DNA of 64,000 nucleotides from Emmonsiellopsis sp. PD_33 (Eukaryota > Ascomycota > Eurotiomycetes > Onygenales > Ajellomycetaceae). Both the position numbers and the translations under genes were made by a program. The stretch covers positions 62,001-126,000 of the forward strand of contig JANTQF010000002.1 in assembly GCA_032988165.1 (NCBI GenBank), read 5' to 3'. Shown here one piece after another: positions 12,101 through 24,115 of this stretch (position 1 is the first letter of the stretch; every line of letters starts with the position of its first letter). The notes below the pieces were generated by a model. That model searched no databases and had not been told where the DNA came from. It saw only the letters and a list, made by a program, of their open reading frames with translations.

Positions 12101-12648
12101 CCAGACGACAGCTCCGCCTTGTCGACGGTAATCTCCTTGGCATTGAGGGTGATTTCGTTTGTCTTGCGGATGACCTGGGTGGTTATGTTGACCTTGCCAT
12201 TGTAGGCCCACGAGTCGCCCAGGTTCAGGTTGAAGAGGGAGAGGTCGTAATGGGTTGGTTTGGCCCTGGGAAGAGTCAGCACAAGGCTAGAGATGGCATA
12301 TAGGGAGGGTAATAGCAGCACATACACATCGGGCAGGGTGTCTCTGTCCTTGGGGTTCATGTTGCGGAATTCAGCGGAACAGTGGCGGCGGGAGACGGTG
12401 GAGAGGGCAGTGCGGACAGGTGCGAAGGAGGACAGCGGGGTGAGCCTGTTGAGAAATGGTGTACACGAAGACGAGGAAGACGAGAGAGAGGAAGACGGAG
12501 GGACAAGGGAGGAAGAAGAAGAGGAAGAAGAAGAAAAAGACGACCAGGCGCGGACCAGCGAGCGGGGGAAGAGGGGAAGCGACTGGCTGCCATGACGTTG
12601 GACGGCGACAGCCGCCTCGACGCTGCACCGCCAGCCGGCGCCCAACAT
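9110..12648 (-). CDS. M1 zinc aminopeptidase (APE2/AAP1, puromycin-sensitive type)
   Basis: Twelve exons: 12326-12648, 12096-12265, 11610-12031, 11335-11556, 11155-11272, 10988-11104, 10908-10933, 10637-10847, 10511-10581, 10021-10454, 9752-9964 and 9110-9704. They sum to 973 residues in frame. The catalytic set is complete: GAMEN exopeptidase motif (residues ~382-386), HELAH (418-422) and the third zinc ligand Glu in NEGF (~441), exactly HEXXH-x18-E. The ERAP1-like C-terminal helical domain follows to the end HGYA. It removes N-terminal residues from peptides. The first 96 residues are Arg/Ser-rich with a poly-Ser run encoded by a GAA/GAG repeat on the plus strand, and look like a mitochondrial presequence. 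A second in-frame ATG at 12360 begins MNPKDRDTLPDV, where cytosolic homologues start. One exon (10908-10933) is only 26 nt. Confidence 0.93.
12462..12545. repeat. GA-rich simple repeat inside the APE2 presequence
   Basis: Plus-strand run of GAA/GAG/AGA triplets. On the minus strand it encodes the poly-Ser/Phe-Leu tract of the aminopeptidase N-terminal extension. Length variation here would alter only the presequence. Confidence 0.7.
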
Positions 12649-12948
12649 GGCCGTGGTCGACTGCTGGGGGCGGGGACGGGACAGCGGGCTACTGCATACG
12701 GAGCATGCGATTAACGAGGGTTTGTTTAGTTGGATTTATACCTGGCTATCTATCTCTACTGATCTACTTTTTTTTCGCGTTCTGAGCTTTTTCGCAGCAA
12801 ACACGAAACTGACCAATTGCGTCGCGCCGTGGCGGGAGCTCCATCCTGCTGACTAACCCGTGTGTGGTATTCAACTCCATCAATCTGATAGCTCGCTGGG
12901 AGAGAGAACAGGACGTATTCTGACGAGCATGCCCTCCCGCTGCTTGCC
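12649..12948. promoter_or_regulatory. Divergent promoter shared by APE2 and SSL1
   Basis: Only 300 bp separate the two start codons, which point away from each other, so both promoters must lie here. Pyrimidine-rich and T-rich stretches are present around 12730-12800. No defined box is claimed. Confidence 0.6.
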
Positions 12949-14549
12949 ATGCCCGATTCAGACGAGGAATACGTCGTCGAGGTCTCTGACAACGAGGTCG
13001 ACCAGCTGGACGACGACGACGACGACGATGACGACCTAGATCCCACGCCCGCTGCGGGCTCCGCTGCTCGCTCCAGGGCCAAGCGCAAGAAGGGCCGCGG
13101 CGGTGCGGAGTGGGAGGTCTCCAGGACCTGGGAGTCGCTGGTCGAGGGTGCTGATGGCACCATCAGTGCCACTGTGGAAGGGCTGCTGGAGGCTGGCAAG
13201 CGGAAAAGGTACTGTTCATTCACTGCTCAGTTGTGTTGTTGGCCCTGTCTACCTACTGCTTCTTGCTGCTTGTCTCTCCTCCCTCCGGTATATTTATACC
13301 ACAGAGTACGAGTATACTAATCATGCCTTCTTTTGATAGATTGCTACGGGACACCACCCCCCTCCAGCGCGGTATAATCCGCCATGTCATGCTTGTGCTG
13401 GACCTGTCCTCGGCCATGACGGAGAAAGACCTTCGACCAACCCGCTACCTCCTGACCATTCGATATGCCCAAGAGTTCGTGCTAGAGTTCTTCGAACAGA
13501 ATCCCATTTCGCAGCTGGGAGTGCTGGGGATGAGAGACGGACTGGCTGTCAGGATCAGTGACATGAGCGGGAATCCCACAGACCATATATTGGCAATACA
13601 GGCACTCCGATCCAAAGACCCAAAGGGCCTTCCAAGTCTGCAGAACACATTGGAGATGGCTCGCGGTGCGCTTTTGTATGTCACGTTTACCCTTTTATTC
13701 CAACAAACGCTAACCAATGACAGCCACACACCAAGCCATGGAACCCGAGAAGTACTGATCATCTTTGGTGCCCTGCTCTCCTCCGACCCTGGAGACATCC
13801 ATCAGACAATCGCCTCGCTCGTCAAAGATAAAATCCGCGTCGGCATTGTAGGACTAGCCGCTCAGGTCGCCATTTGCCGGGAAATATGCGCAAAGACAAA
13901 TGACGGTGACGATTCCGTTTACGGCGTTGCGCTCAACGAACAGCACTTTCGAGAACTGGTAATGGACGTCACCACGCCACCCGTCACCCACACGCAGGAG
14001 CAGGCCGCAAGCTCGCTCCTGATGATGGGCTTCCCATCCCGCACCGTCGAATCCTTCCCCTCACTCTGCGCATGCCACTCAAAACCGTCCCGAGGAGGCT
14101 ACCTATGTTCCCGCTGTGGAAGCAAGGTGTGCAGCTTACCAGCGGAATGCCCAGCCTGCGGATTAACACTCATTCTCTCCACCCACCTGGCCCGCTCATA
14201 TCACCACCTCTTCCCCCTAATGAACTGGGTTGAGGTCCCGTGGAAACGGGCTTCGAGAAGCTCAAACTGTTTCGCATGCGGGCTGCCCTTCCCCCGCGTC
14301 CCGCCAGCTTCGCAGTGGGATGCGCGTGAGAGTGCAGCCAAGGGGATCAGCGTCAGTAGTAGATATGAGTGCACGGTGTGTCATAGTCACTTTTGCATTG
14401 ACTGTGACGTGTTTGCTCATGAAGTCGTGCATAACTGTCCCGGCTGCCAGAGTGGGATTTTACAAGGGGAAGAGGATGCCGGACAGCAAACGAACGGAAA
14501 TGCAAGTGCCGACGGACAGCTTGCTCCTGATGCGATGGACACGGGATAG
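12949..14549 (+). CDS. ssl1: TFIIH core subunit Ssl1 / p44 (GTF2H2)
   Basis: Three exons: 12949-13208, 13340-13675 and 13724-14549, giving 473 residues. An acidic N-terminus with a nine-Asp run is followed by a VWA-like domain opening with HVMLVLDLSSAM and containing the MRDG and GNP elements (about 90-270). The first zinc module has Cys pairs within CACHSKPSRGGYLCSRCGSK (about 313-346). The second, C4C4 RING-like, runs from NCFACG to NCPGC (about 380-439). p44 activates the XPD helicase in TFIIH during transcription initiation and nucleotide excision repair (family knowledge). The second intron is 48 bp, a multiple of three without a stop, so its retention would leave the frame open. An overlapping upstream ATG at 12929 lies in another frame. 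Confidence 0.93.
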
Positions 14550-15161
14550 ATTGGCACATACTATTGCTATCGAAGCTTGGAGGGACCCAGAACTTCGAGC
14601 TTGCTATTTTTTATTTTTTAATGAGGATATTCTTACGATGCATGCATGCATGGCTTTGGCGTTAATGGGGCGTGATATAACGCGGGTTTCGGACGATGAT
14701 TCTTATTTTTACTTTTATCAAAAGGCCTCAATTATCCAGCTGCCTATTAGGAAATAAAGGGGGTTTGGTTGTATTTTATCTACATTAGCTATTTAAATAG
14801 ATATATTGCTTAGTTTGATGCAGATTCCAGCAATCTTAACTTCTCCATATATGCCATATTAATCTCCGAATACGAGTCTGTTTTGCACACACATTACAAC
14901 CCCCTTTCCCTGGAGGGAGATCGCGGCAGAATCAAAAGCGGTGAACAAGCGCCAACCGACGTCACCCCTGAAAACACCCAGCATTTATACACATGAGGGG
15001 CTTCTTTCCGGCTTCCATCTCCCTCCCCCCAAACAGCCAGCCTGGATATCAATTCAATTGACAATCCATACGAGACCCAACCAAATAAAAGAACCACACC
15101 AACCCCCCACCGAAGAAAATTATACACCAACCCCCCATATCCACGAACAGAAACCAAAACA
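14550..15161. other. Intergenic between SSL1 and the PEX39-like gene
   Basis: Both flanking genes are on the plus strand. AT-rich 3' region of SSL1 to about 14870, then a C/A-rich pyrimidine-biased leader up to 15161. No gene seen. Confidence 0.5.
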
Positions 15162-16116
15162 ATGTCAACAACCGACCAACCACACCCACACCCATCATCA
15201 ACCTCTCCCTCTACCTCTACCTCTACCTCTCTCCCCGCTCAACCCTCAACCACCACTACAGCCACAGCCACAACCACCGAACCCCCCCAACCCCACGCCC
15301 AATCCCCCTACGCCCACTTCCACACCTACCCCTTCTCCACAGACGCAGAGTTCAAACTCGGCCTCGGCACGATCCTAGGCAAGCAGCCGCCCGGCACGCC
15401 GGCGACGGAGGAGGAGGTTAATCGGGACATTGATAGTTATAATAATAATAATGTGGATGGAGAGGGTGATGGAGAGGGGGAGGGGGAAAGGGCGGAGTTA
15501 GTAACCAAGGCAAAGGTGTTTTATTATATGAAGTGAGTTGAGTTGAAATTTTTGATATTTATATCCCCCCCGCAAGACACCCCCCTCTCTACCACCCCAA
15601 ACAAAACAACCCCAACCCCCTACAAAAACCACCACTAACTAACAAACAAAAAACCCCCCCACCAACAGAAAATTTCCCCCCTCCCCCTCATCATCATCAA
15701 CTACAACCCCCCTAACACCCTCCGGCTACAAATCCTACCTCCGCCAACTATCCACCACCACCACCGTCACCCCTTCCCAAACCCCCCCAATAAACTCCTC
15801 CACCCCCTCCCAACAAACCCCCTCCGAACCAACACCAACACCAACACCAACCTACCCAACAACCTTCGCCCACATCGTCTCCCTAATAACAACCGGCCAG
15901 CCAATCCCGGGCATCCAAGAGATTCCCGACACCGTGCTGACGGGCGCGGATAAGCCTGCTGTTGCGAGTAGGAGGAGGAAGCCGTGGGAGGTTGAGGGTG
16001 ATACATCTACTCCTACTGTTGGGGTTGGTGTTGGTGTTGCTGGTGATGTTACTGGTGATGTTATTGGTAGTGGGGGTGCGGAGGGGGAGGTAGAGAAGGG
16101 GGAAAATTCGGGCTAG
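15162..16116 (+). CDS. PEX39: PEX39 / C6orf226-YJR012C family protein (KPWE motif)
   Basis: Two exons, 15162-15532 and 15669-16116, make 272 residues. The middle intron has donor GTGAGT and acceptor ACAG. Conserved parts are the YPFSTDAEFKLGLG block (about residues 58-72), the PPGTPATEEEV stretch, a KAKVFYYMKKFP block across the splice site, then FAHIVSLITTGQPIPGI with IPDTVL and a basic RRRKPWE near residue 228-234. That last order (short helix, P-G-I-x-x-I-P, basic stretch, KPWE) is the signature of the family of human C6orf226 and yeast YJR012C, recently reported as PEX39. PEX39 helps import of PTS2 cargo into peroxisomes through PEX7. N-terminus and tail are low-complexity Ser/Thr/Pro and Gly/Val repeats. 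Family membership is well supported by motif; the function here is transferred by homology. Confidence 0.72.
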
Positions 16117-16895
16117 ACGGCAGATACGGTCTGATGGGAAATTATATATTTGCTTTAAGCTGGGAACAGGATGCGTTTAATAATACTCAGCAGCTGTCGG
16201 CCATTATAGATACCATTATACCGCTTATTCATGCAATTGATGCCGGAATTGTTATATTAAACTATCTCTCCGCATCATGCTTATCATACATGGCTAATCA
16301 CACTATTAAAAGATAGTAATTAAAAGAAGTCCAAGCGCTGCTCTTCCTCGGCCCCCGCCCAGGTCCCAACGTCGTGTCTGTCAGGGAATAAATCAACAAG
16401 GGGGGGAAGAACAAGCCGTCAGAAATATAAAATACACAGAAAGAATTGAACAAAATCGAAAAATAACCCTTCCACATAGAATAAAAGTTAGGGACTAGGT
16501 CCTGCTTTTCGTAAACCAACGCACCGGCTCGTGTTAACCCACGCCTATTAACTGTCTTAGGATATAATCATCTTCAAAGAAATATGACAAATTAAAATAA
16601 TGAAATGGGAGTGTAAAGAAAACGTGTAAAGGAAAGGCAAAAAGGAGGATCTAAGAGAAAATTGGATCAGAATGGTTGCTGGCGTACGTAGCATCTCCAA
16701 CAAGCCAATGGGCAGCAGATGATAGGATTTGAAGAGCTGTCGAACCAAGCAGAAAAATCCACGCATCCGAGAATCCTAGACGGGTGAAAATAATTGTAAA
16801 TGTGCATTCTGATATGTGACTTTTGTTTCGGCATTCCGAGGACAAGTGTACCAAGCGAAAACCAATTGGTCGCGGGAATAATAGTCTAGATACGA
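16117..16895. other. Convergent intergenic region (PEX39-like / Pumilio 3' ends)
   Basis: About 780 bp between two converging genes. AT-rich, with probable 3' UTRs of both. No coding signal beyond short frames. Confidence 0.5.
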
Positions 16896-19859
16896 CTAAC
16901 GAAATGGCGGGTAGCTGGAGTTCCACTGGTTACCACGGCTGAATCGACCACCGGCAGGCTGGCTTCCAGGAAAACGCTCGTCACTGGGGTTGGAGAAGCG
17001 ATTAACCTGGACACCGGCCCCAGGGCCTGGACGGGTGACATGGCTGGGGTTGCAGCAAAGCATTGCAACACGGGAACCAAACTTGGAACCACGCAGGGAC
17101 ACCATATGTTTGCTGTGCATGGAGTTAGCCCAGGCGAATAGATTCAAAAAGTGAATGGTGACCAACCGGATATGAGTAGCAACGATCTCACGTTGGTGGG
17201 TGCTGGAATTCACCAAAATCCATTGGATCAGGTAGTTGCCATACTGGTCGCCAGCAACTGCCACAATATTAGTCAGGTACATGTGAGGAAAAAGATATAT
17301 ACTCACTGTCGATCAGCGGCATACGAGGACGGTCCGGACGACCACTGCAAACTCGACCAAGATAACGGTCCAGGAATTCAGAGCCTCCAATCTTGAGGCA
17401 CTTCTCCACGACCTTGGAGGCGAACTGGTCCATGCTGTAGTCAGTAGCCCAAAGAAGGATGTGCTCAATGGCACGGCTCTTGTCATGCGGTGCGCCATGC
17501 TCGCAAATGTGCTGGATGCACCAGTTGCCAAACTGCCCATGGGAGAGCAAATCGATTTTGCCAAGGACTTCTTCGATCGCTTGACGCTGGCGGGAGGTTA
17601 GCTTGGGTAAAGATAGATACTATAGAAGAGCCAAACCTTTTCGTCCTCGACGCAATTTTCAAAAATGTTCTGCACAACCAAGCTTCCAGTCTCGCCCAGA
17701 GCAACTTCATGCCACATACCACGCAATGCTTCGTTGACTTTCAGCATGATCTGGGGCGGCTCATTGCTCCAGCGAAGCTCGAAGAGTTTCTGCCAGACAT
17801 GGCAAGCATAGCGATGGATAACAGTCTCAGGGATGCGGCGGAGTAACTCATGAACCATGACGGCCTTGTGTTCCTCTGGCACGCAGTCGAATGCTTTCTG
17901 GATCACATGGCATCCAAACGGATCCATACTCAAGCTCAAAGTATTTCCTCGAACGGCGTTGGCAATAGAGACAACCTGCTCTGGAGTTCCATGTTCGAAG
18001 CAACGCTGAACAAGGAAGTTTCCAAAACGGTTTACCATCAACGGGTAGGCCTGATTGACAATCGCCTCGATGATCTCATACTTTTGTTCGGTCGTTCCAA
18101 CCTTGAGCTTCTGCTGAAGGAAAATGGAGGCCTGCTGGTCATTGCTGCAGACAATCTTGTCAACGATGTATTTCCAGTCACAGGAAACGCTCTTGTCGAG
18201 CAGACGACGATAGTTTAACGGCTCAAGCGGTGAAACATAAGTTTGAACGGCACCGGAAGCAGACTACATTCACTTGTTAGTTAACGAAAGAAAAACGTAG
18301 GTATTGACTGACCGAGGTGCTCCATGCGTCAGCAGCAGGATTGACCGAAGTAAACTCAGTTGCAGTAGGGGAAAGCGGAGTTCCAATCGGGCGTGGCTGG
18401 TATTGTGCACCGCCAGGGAACATTCCCATTTGCTGATACGGTCCCATGTGCTGGTTGCTGAGTGCGCGAGTGGATGGCCCACCGGGAGCAACGGTCGAAA
18501 AGGTGCCCCAAGGAGAGTTCTGGGGTGGGAAGCAAGACCCGCCACGATTGACCTGGGTCGACATGCGACGGTTTCCCGGGCCTTGGAGGTACTGTGCCTG
18601 ATCACCTGTGTAACGACCTTCAAACCCATAAGTTGGGGAGCCAGGGCCAGACAATACGCGCTGGTTAGGTACGAAACTGGCGTTCTGACCAAAGCCCTGT
18701 TGAGAGAGCTGAGCAGCCCAATCGCGGCCAGGGCCAGGACCAGCCGTGAGTGGTGGGCTTGACAACGGAGCCGGTTCGCGATGGGCCTTGTCACTAGCAC
18801 CAGGAGCATTCATCACAAATATGGATGGATGAGAGGCGTGGTTCCAAATGCCACGTGCACGGTTGTATCCGCCAGCAGAGAGGGCGTCCGAGATGTCAGA
18901 ACGAGCATCGTCTTGGGAGTTCCATGTATCCTGGTGCTGGTTGAATGGGCGAGTGGAGGCATTGAAAGCGTTTTGCAAGCTACTAATGGTCTGTTCCGTG
19001 ATCTCACGACCACCAAAGTCAGCCTCAGATGGAGGACCCAAAGCCTGGTCCAAGGTGTGCTTGATTACACGAGTCTGGGCAAGTTCTTGTTCTTGGAGAG
19101 CAATCCGAGAATTGGCAGCCACCAATTCCTGCTTCAAGCGAAGCATCTCCTCAATTTCGGCTTGATTAGCAGCTGAATTGACCGAAGCACCACCAGCCGA
19201 ATTCGGGGAGGTGTTTGCACCCAAAGGGGACGAAGAGTTTGCAGTGGCACAGCCATCAGTTTGGAACGCAGAACGCAGCTGCTTCTCGATGAGCATCTTC
19301 TGCTGCTTCTCCAGCAAGTTATGCTGCTCAGAGAGCTTGGCAAGGATCTCGTCATTGGCAGACGGTTTTTCGGCGGAGGCATGGCCCTTTGGGGACAGTT
19401 TGGCCAGGATCTGATCCATAGCAGAAGGCTGCATTTCTGCACGAGAGGCAGAATTGGAGTGTTCCATCTTCTGCTTCTAGGGTTGTCAATAATGTAAACC
19501 AATATAAAGGGGCAAAATGGAGGTAAATCTGACCTTGTTGGACGGACCAGTCTCATCCTTGTTTCCCAAGGGCTGGATGTTTCCCAGCTTCGACGACACC
19601 AACGGATTAGGAACGCTTTCGACGGAGTGTCCGTACTTGATGGCCTATAGACACCAGTGGAGTTAGAACAGGGACGACACAACGCGTAAAATAGGGGTTA
19701 AACCAGCTCCCATCAACGCAAAAGGGGGCCAAAACTCACCGAGCTAACTCGTCCATGGCCCACGGGCTGATTCATACCACCCCCATTGTCACCGTGAGCC
19801 TGGAGCTGCATGGAGGTTTTACGCATTGCCTCAGGAGATCCGGAAGCAGGGAACGACAT
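16896..19859 (-). CDS. Pumilio (PUF) family RNA-binding protein
   Basis: Seven exons: 19740-19859, 19534-19644, 18313-19476, 17637-18263, 17307-17586, 17167-17257 and 16896-17112, making 869 residues. The N-terminal half is disordered (Gly/Pro/Ser/Gln) with a coiled-coil-like stretch near residues 95-190 (KLSEQHNLLEKQQKMLIEK). The C-terminal half carries about eight Pumilio repeats with the usual helix-2 patterns: NRFGNFLVQRCFE, DPFGCHVIQKAFD, HRYACHVWQKLFE, GETGSLVVQNIFE, GQFGNWCIQHICE, DQFASKVVEKCL and DQYGNYLIQWIL. PUF proteins bind UGUA elements in mRNA 3' UTRs and repress or localise the message (family knowledge). Two ILAKLS motifs near the new-exon start are a curious short repeat. Which PUF subtype it is cannot be fixed from the sequence alone. 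Confidence 0.9.
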
Positions 19860-21010
19860 ATTGACGGTTCTGCCAGGAGAGACGAGGTCTTGCAGCCAAC
19901 AGAGAATCCGGTGTAGATAGGGGATAAAACGCCACGACAAGGGGAAGCAAAGCCAATTGAGATAAAATATCAGGAGATAACCGTATATGGAATGGGCAAA
20001 GAGGAAGATATTAAGCTGAAAACGCAAGGAGTGATTTCGATCGAAAAAAGGGGGGGGTTCAGATGAAGAAGAATACGCGTGGTAGAACTTGGCCTGACGC
20101 GTCTTCCAGCCGGGGAGAAAGGGCAGAAGCGAGAAAAGTAACACGGATGCTACAGGCAAGATAGAAAACGCGAGAAGATCAAGAGAGGTTTGCAGGCGTG
20201 TAGAGACGCAGAAGGCAGACGAAATGATGGCGAGAGATGGAAGAGATGGAAAAGATGAAGCAAAATAGAGACTGGTAGAAGGACGAAGATGGCCGCAGAG
20301 ATCGAACAGAAAGAGAGACACGCACACGGAAAGAAGGCGGACAGTGCGAGGAAGGAGAGGAAGAGCGCAGAGGAGAGGAGGAGAGGGAGAAGTTGAAGCT
20401 GAAGAGAGAGGACGAGGAGGAGGTGTCTGTGGGCGGCAGGAGGGCGGCTTTAGCCCCTTTGGACCGGTTAGGGCTCAACCTCGCTGAGTCGGCGGGCTGA
20501 GCAGGAACCGCACAGCAAGTAAGCAGCAGGTCAGCTCTACCGGGCTATAGGGGTGTTTGGCAGGCAGGAGGTCTATAGCTGCTTTCCTAGCGATGTTGCT
20601 TGTTGACAGCTGGCCCAAGAAGGAGTGTGGGGATCACACAGCAGGACAGCGGAGAAACAAAAACACTGAGCAGAGAACCTGCCTCAGCTGGAAAATCACA
20701 GTGAGGAGTAGTCAGCTCAGAGAAGCTGAGCATGATGATAATACAAAGCGTTGGATAAAGGTTTCCTGCGCAGGGCCAGAGACCCAGCAAAGGTAATGTG
20801 AGGAGAAGAGAAGAGAAGGGCAAAGTTCTTTGTCAAGCAGAAGATTCCAGTGTGGAACGGTTGGGAGGATACCTCCCTCTGCTGCATATCAGATACAAAT
20901 AATACCCACCGCACCACTATTAAAGATATTGCCAACTTCTATCTCCAGCGGAATACTAGACGAATCAAGACGAAGCGCAAGACGGACGGAAAAGGGGTAT
21001 TGAAAGGAAC
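19860..21010. other. Pumilio gene leader/promoter and hydrolase 3' flank
   Basis: Both neighbours are on the minus strand. From 19860 to about 20480 the minus strand is a long C/T-rich tract (GA-rich on plus), typical of a long fungal 5' leader. 20560-21010 holds the end of the hydrolase transcript. The 204-residue minus frame reaching into 20327 is explained by this pyrimidine tract. Confidence 0.5.
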
Positions 21011-24000
21011 CTAAACAACATATGATCCACCAGAAACTCGCCAGTTAAAGTCAAAGAACCCAGCAGCATACACACCCGCATGGCCTTTCCACCGACACTG
21101 GGACCCGAGAACCACAAAATCAGGCTGTCCTACTCCCGTCACTAATGGCACAAGGCGGCTCGCCTGCTGCAGCCCGGCGGAATCTGCTCCCCACACGACC
21201 AGTTCCAATCTTTCGTTTGTTAGTGGGCGGAGGTAAATAGCACCAAGACCGGGCTCGAAGTCAAAGCCAGTTCGCCTAGAGTTGGACTGCGGACCTGTTT
21301 CAACCGTTATGCGGCCTGCTCCAACATGGATAGGGAATGTGTCCAAGAGTGAGGGAGGTAGGTCATCTCCTGTTACAACGGTGATCACGTTCCCCGGTTC
21401 ACTGTTGGAAATTGGATCCTCGTATCCAGCCTGTATCAAGGAATCCGCGGCAAAATACTGGAATAGGTTGCGGCTAATCTGCAAAGCCACCGCCTCGCCT
21501 TCTGAAGAACACGTCCTTATCGTGAAGCGGCCCTGTGTACGGAGGATAGCATCCATGGCGCCATTCTGGCGCCCATATCTATTGGAAATACCACGCCAGT
21601 TGTTGTCCTGGGAGATAGTCCACGAACCGGTATGGTCCTTGATAAGCCACGTTGACTCGGCAGTGTGAGCTGGAATCGCGAACGGAGTCTCGGTACCATC
21701 CACGATAATCTCAGCTGGATATACCGCACGCACTCTTGATGGAACCAGGTGAAAACGATTCACGTTTCGCGTTTTCAGTCGCCATAGCCGCCCGCCATTT
21801 TGTCGAATGACTTCGATATGCCCGTACTTGTCCGGTGATGTTAGCTGATCGACTGCAATCCCACCTCGGGAGCCCATATCCCCTGATGCAGGGACAGAGA
21901 CGGAAAACTCCTCGGGAAGAAGATTGTTATAGGAGGGCTGTTGAGTATGGAGCGAATAAAAGTCAAGCAATTGGGGGGTTGTCAGAATGCCATCAAACCA
22001 ATGGTTTTCCCCTGGAAGCTCATGATAGTCAGACTGCCAGCTACTTTCCGAAATCAACTGATGCAGCAGTCTTGAATGGTATGCCGGGACATTGTCATCT
22101 GCAGATCCATGCTGTTGAAGGACAGGAATTCCGGCCAGGTTCTCCATCAGTAACTCATGTTTAAAGCTTTGTCGAGCAGTTTGAATGATATTTGTGATGG
22201 CGGCTTGCCCGTCATTCCACATAGTAAATGGCACATAGTCTAAGGCAATCAACTCCATTAGTTCTTGGATGTAGGGATTACATGGATAAGGGTATGCGTA
22301 CTTTCAATTGAAGAATATCCAGAAACAGGCGCCGCGGCGATGACTTTATCGGGTTGATGTGTGACAAGGAACCAAGTTCCCTGACCTATAAACCCATCAG
22401 ACCAGTGTTCAGATAAGCGGAATATACTACATACCTCCGTTTGAATGACCGGACACGAACCAGTCATCCACCGCCACTCCTGCCCCCTTCCACTCCACGG
22501 CATTTATCCAGTCTGGTATAGCTGCGACGGCAGCTTGGACATCCGCAGCACCCCATGTATCTGTGATTTGGTGAGCAGAATCCTGTCATGTAATAGTTAT
22601 GAAAACCTACGCCAGTCATCTCCACTCCATGCTGTTCCTCCCGTTGGAAACAGTATCCATGCACATATACCGTACGCCGCGTCCAGCATGTGACGGACCT
22701 GATCACTAGAAGCTTCGAGACCTGCCCCATGGAGGTCAATCAAGACAGGTAGTTCTTTGCTTCCGCAAGTTTGATTTAATGGAGGTCGCAGAATGGCGTA
22801 CGACACGATTCCGCTAGGGTGGAGGAAGGTGATCTTTTGAGCTTCTTCCATCGTCCTTTGCGTGATATTCGCGGTCACTGGCTCTGAGGTTCTAACGCTA
22901 TCGTCTGACTGAACCTTATAGGTGAATTCAAAGGAAAAGTTAGACGCGGCCCGGTCGTCAAATTTGATCTTCAATCCTGCCGGGCGTGACTGGTATGGGG
23001 CTAGGATGAGTGGGCTTTCCAACAATGAGAGCATGAGGCCAGTGGACTGCAGACATTATTAGCCTATAATCACTGAAAAAAGGACGTATGACTCTCTTAC
23101 ATCAACAGGTTGAACCCCTGTGGCTTCAAGCCATTTACCCTGGTTATTTCTGAGAGTAATCGACCCGTAAGGGCTCACGAGTTTTCCGTCCACGGCCTCA
23201 GCCACCAGCAGACTACTAGCATCCAATTCCAGTGCCTCATTCTTTTTCTGAACCTCAATCACCGCGTTTATCCTAGGCTCACCTATGCCGCCAAATGCTC
23301 GGACATCCCTCACCAGCCGAAGATCGATAACGTGGGAGCCAGGTGACAGTTTCATAACAATCGGAGACCGCCGATATGTATAAAAATCCCCGCCAAAATA
23401 GGGCATGCCATCAATCCAGACTTCAAGCAGGCCGTCGGTATACAGCGCCACAGTCTGTCCATCGGTCCCAGACACTGCGATACTGCCCCGTGCCCAGGCT
23501 TGATACTGAAGAGCAGCCCATCCGTAGACAGATTGGAGAAAAGGCCAGTCTATCCCCGGGAAACCGACGTCAATGGTGGCCTTGGAATAATTGTCTCCGC
23601 TTTCAATTTCCCCGGCTCCCAAGACAGACCATCCAACGGTGCCGTTGACCCCCAACGCACTCGCGAAGGTTGCAGTAGGGTCATGGGTGAGGTTCCGAAA
23701 CCCGCCCAGCACTTCTAGCGGGTCGGCTCCCCATGTTGCCTCTGCGGTTGAGTAATTTGTCAATGGTGATTGTTGTATTTTATTTGATCCATAAAGAGAA
23801 AAACGATATATATGAAAAGAAGAGGGGCCGAATGTTTGTTCACTGACCTCTTGTACCAGTTTTGAAAGGGCCGAGAACATGCCATCTCTTCGAAAGGGAT
23901 ACCGTATCGGATTGCCGCTCCACAAGCGGCACCATAGAAGCTGTGTCTCCCATGGCCGCAGAGAGGCAGGTTAAAAGATTGATTAGAGTGAGATGGACTG

Positions 24001-24115
24001 TTGCCCGATATCGTTTATGCTCCGTCCACAGCGGTCAGCCCCCGGTGGAGAGGTAATGCCGTAACGAGGACAACGCTGTAGAGTAACGGGATTGCTGAGG
24101 CCTACCGTTAAGCAT
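21011..24115 (-). CDS. Predicted secreted alpha/beta hydrolase, prolyl-oligopeptidase (S9)-like catalytic domain
   Basis: Seven exons: 24106-24115, 23848-23997, 23101-23741, 22611-23046, 22435-22560, 22302-22385 and 21011-22239, giving 891 residues. The tiny first exon joins to MLNVHLTLINLLTCLSAAMG, a good signal peptide; an ATG at 24136 would add seven residues. N-terminal half: beta-rich region with RWHVLGPF and several N-x-S/T sites. Middle: alpha/beta hydrolase with LPVLIDLHGAG (oxyanion strand), nucleophile GHSNGGQG (Ser ~452), acid in HGSADDNVP (Asp ~530) and GENHWFDG (His ~562). A further ~320-residue C-terminal part follows. No membrane anchor is seen. Substrate is unknown; an extracellular peptidase or esterase is an inference. 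The first exon is the least certain part. Failing it, an ATG at 23953 starts MGDTASMVP without a signal peptide. Confidence 0.8.

Noticed and set aside
22264..22301. 38 bp intron in the secreted hydrolase (acceptor CCAAG)
   Set aside because: Shorter than any other intron here. Using the TTAG acceptor at 22240-22241 gives a 62 bp intron with a CTAAT branch and joins SSIE to NYVPF, better matching the hydrolase fold.
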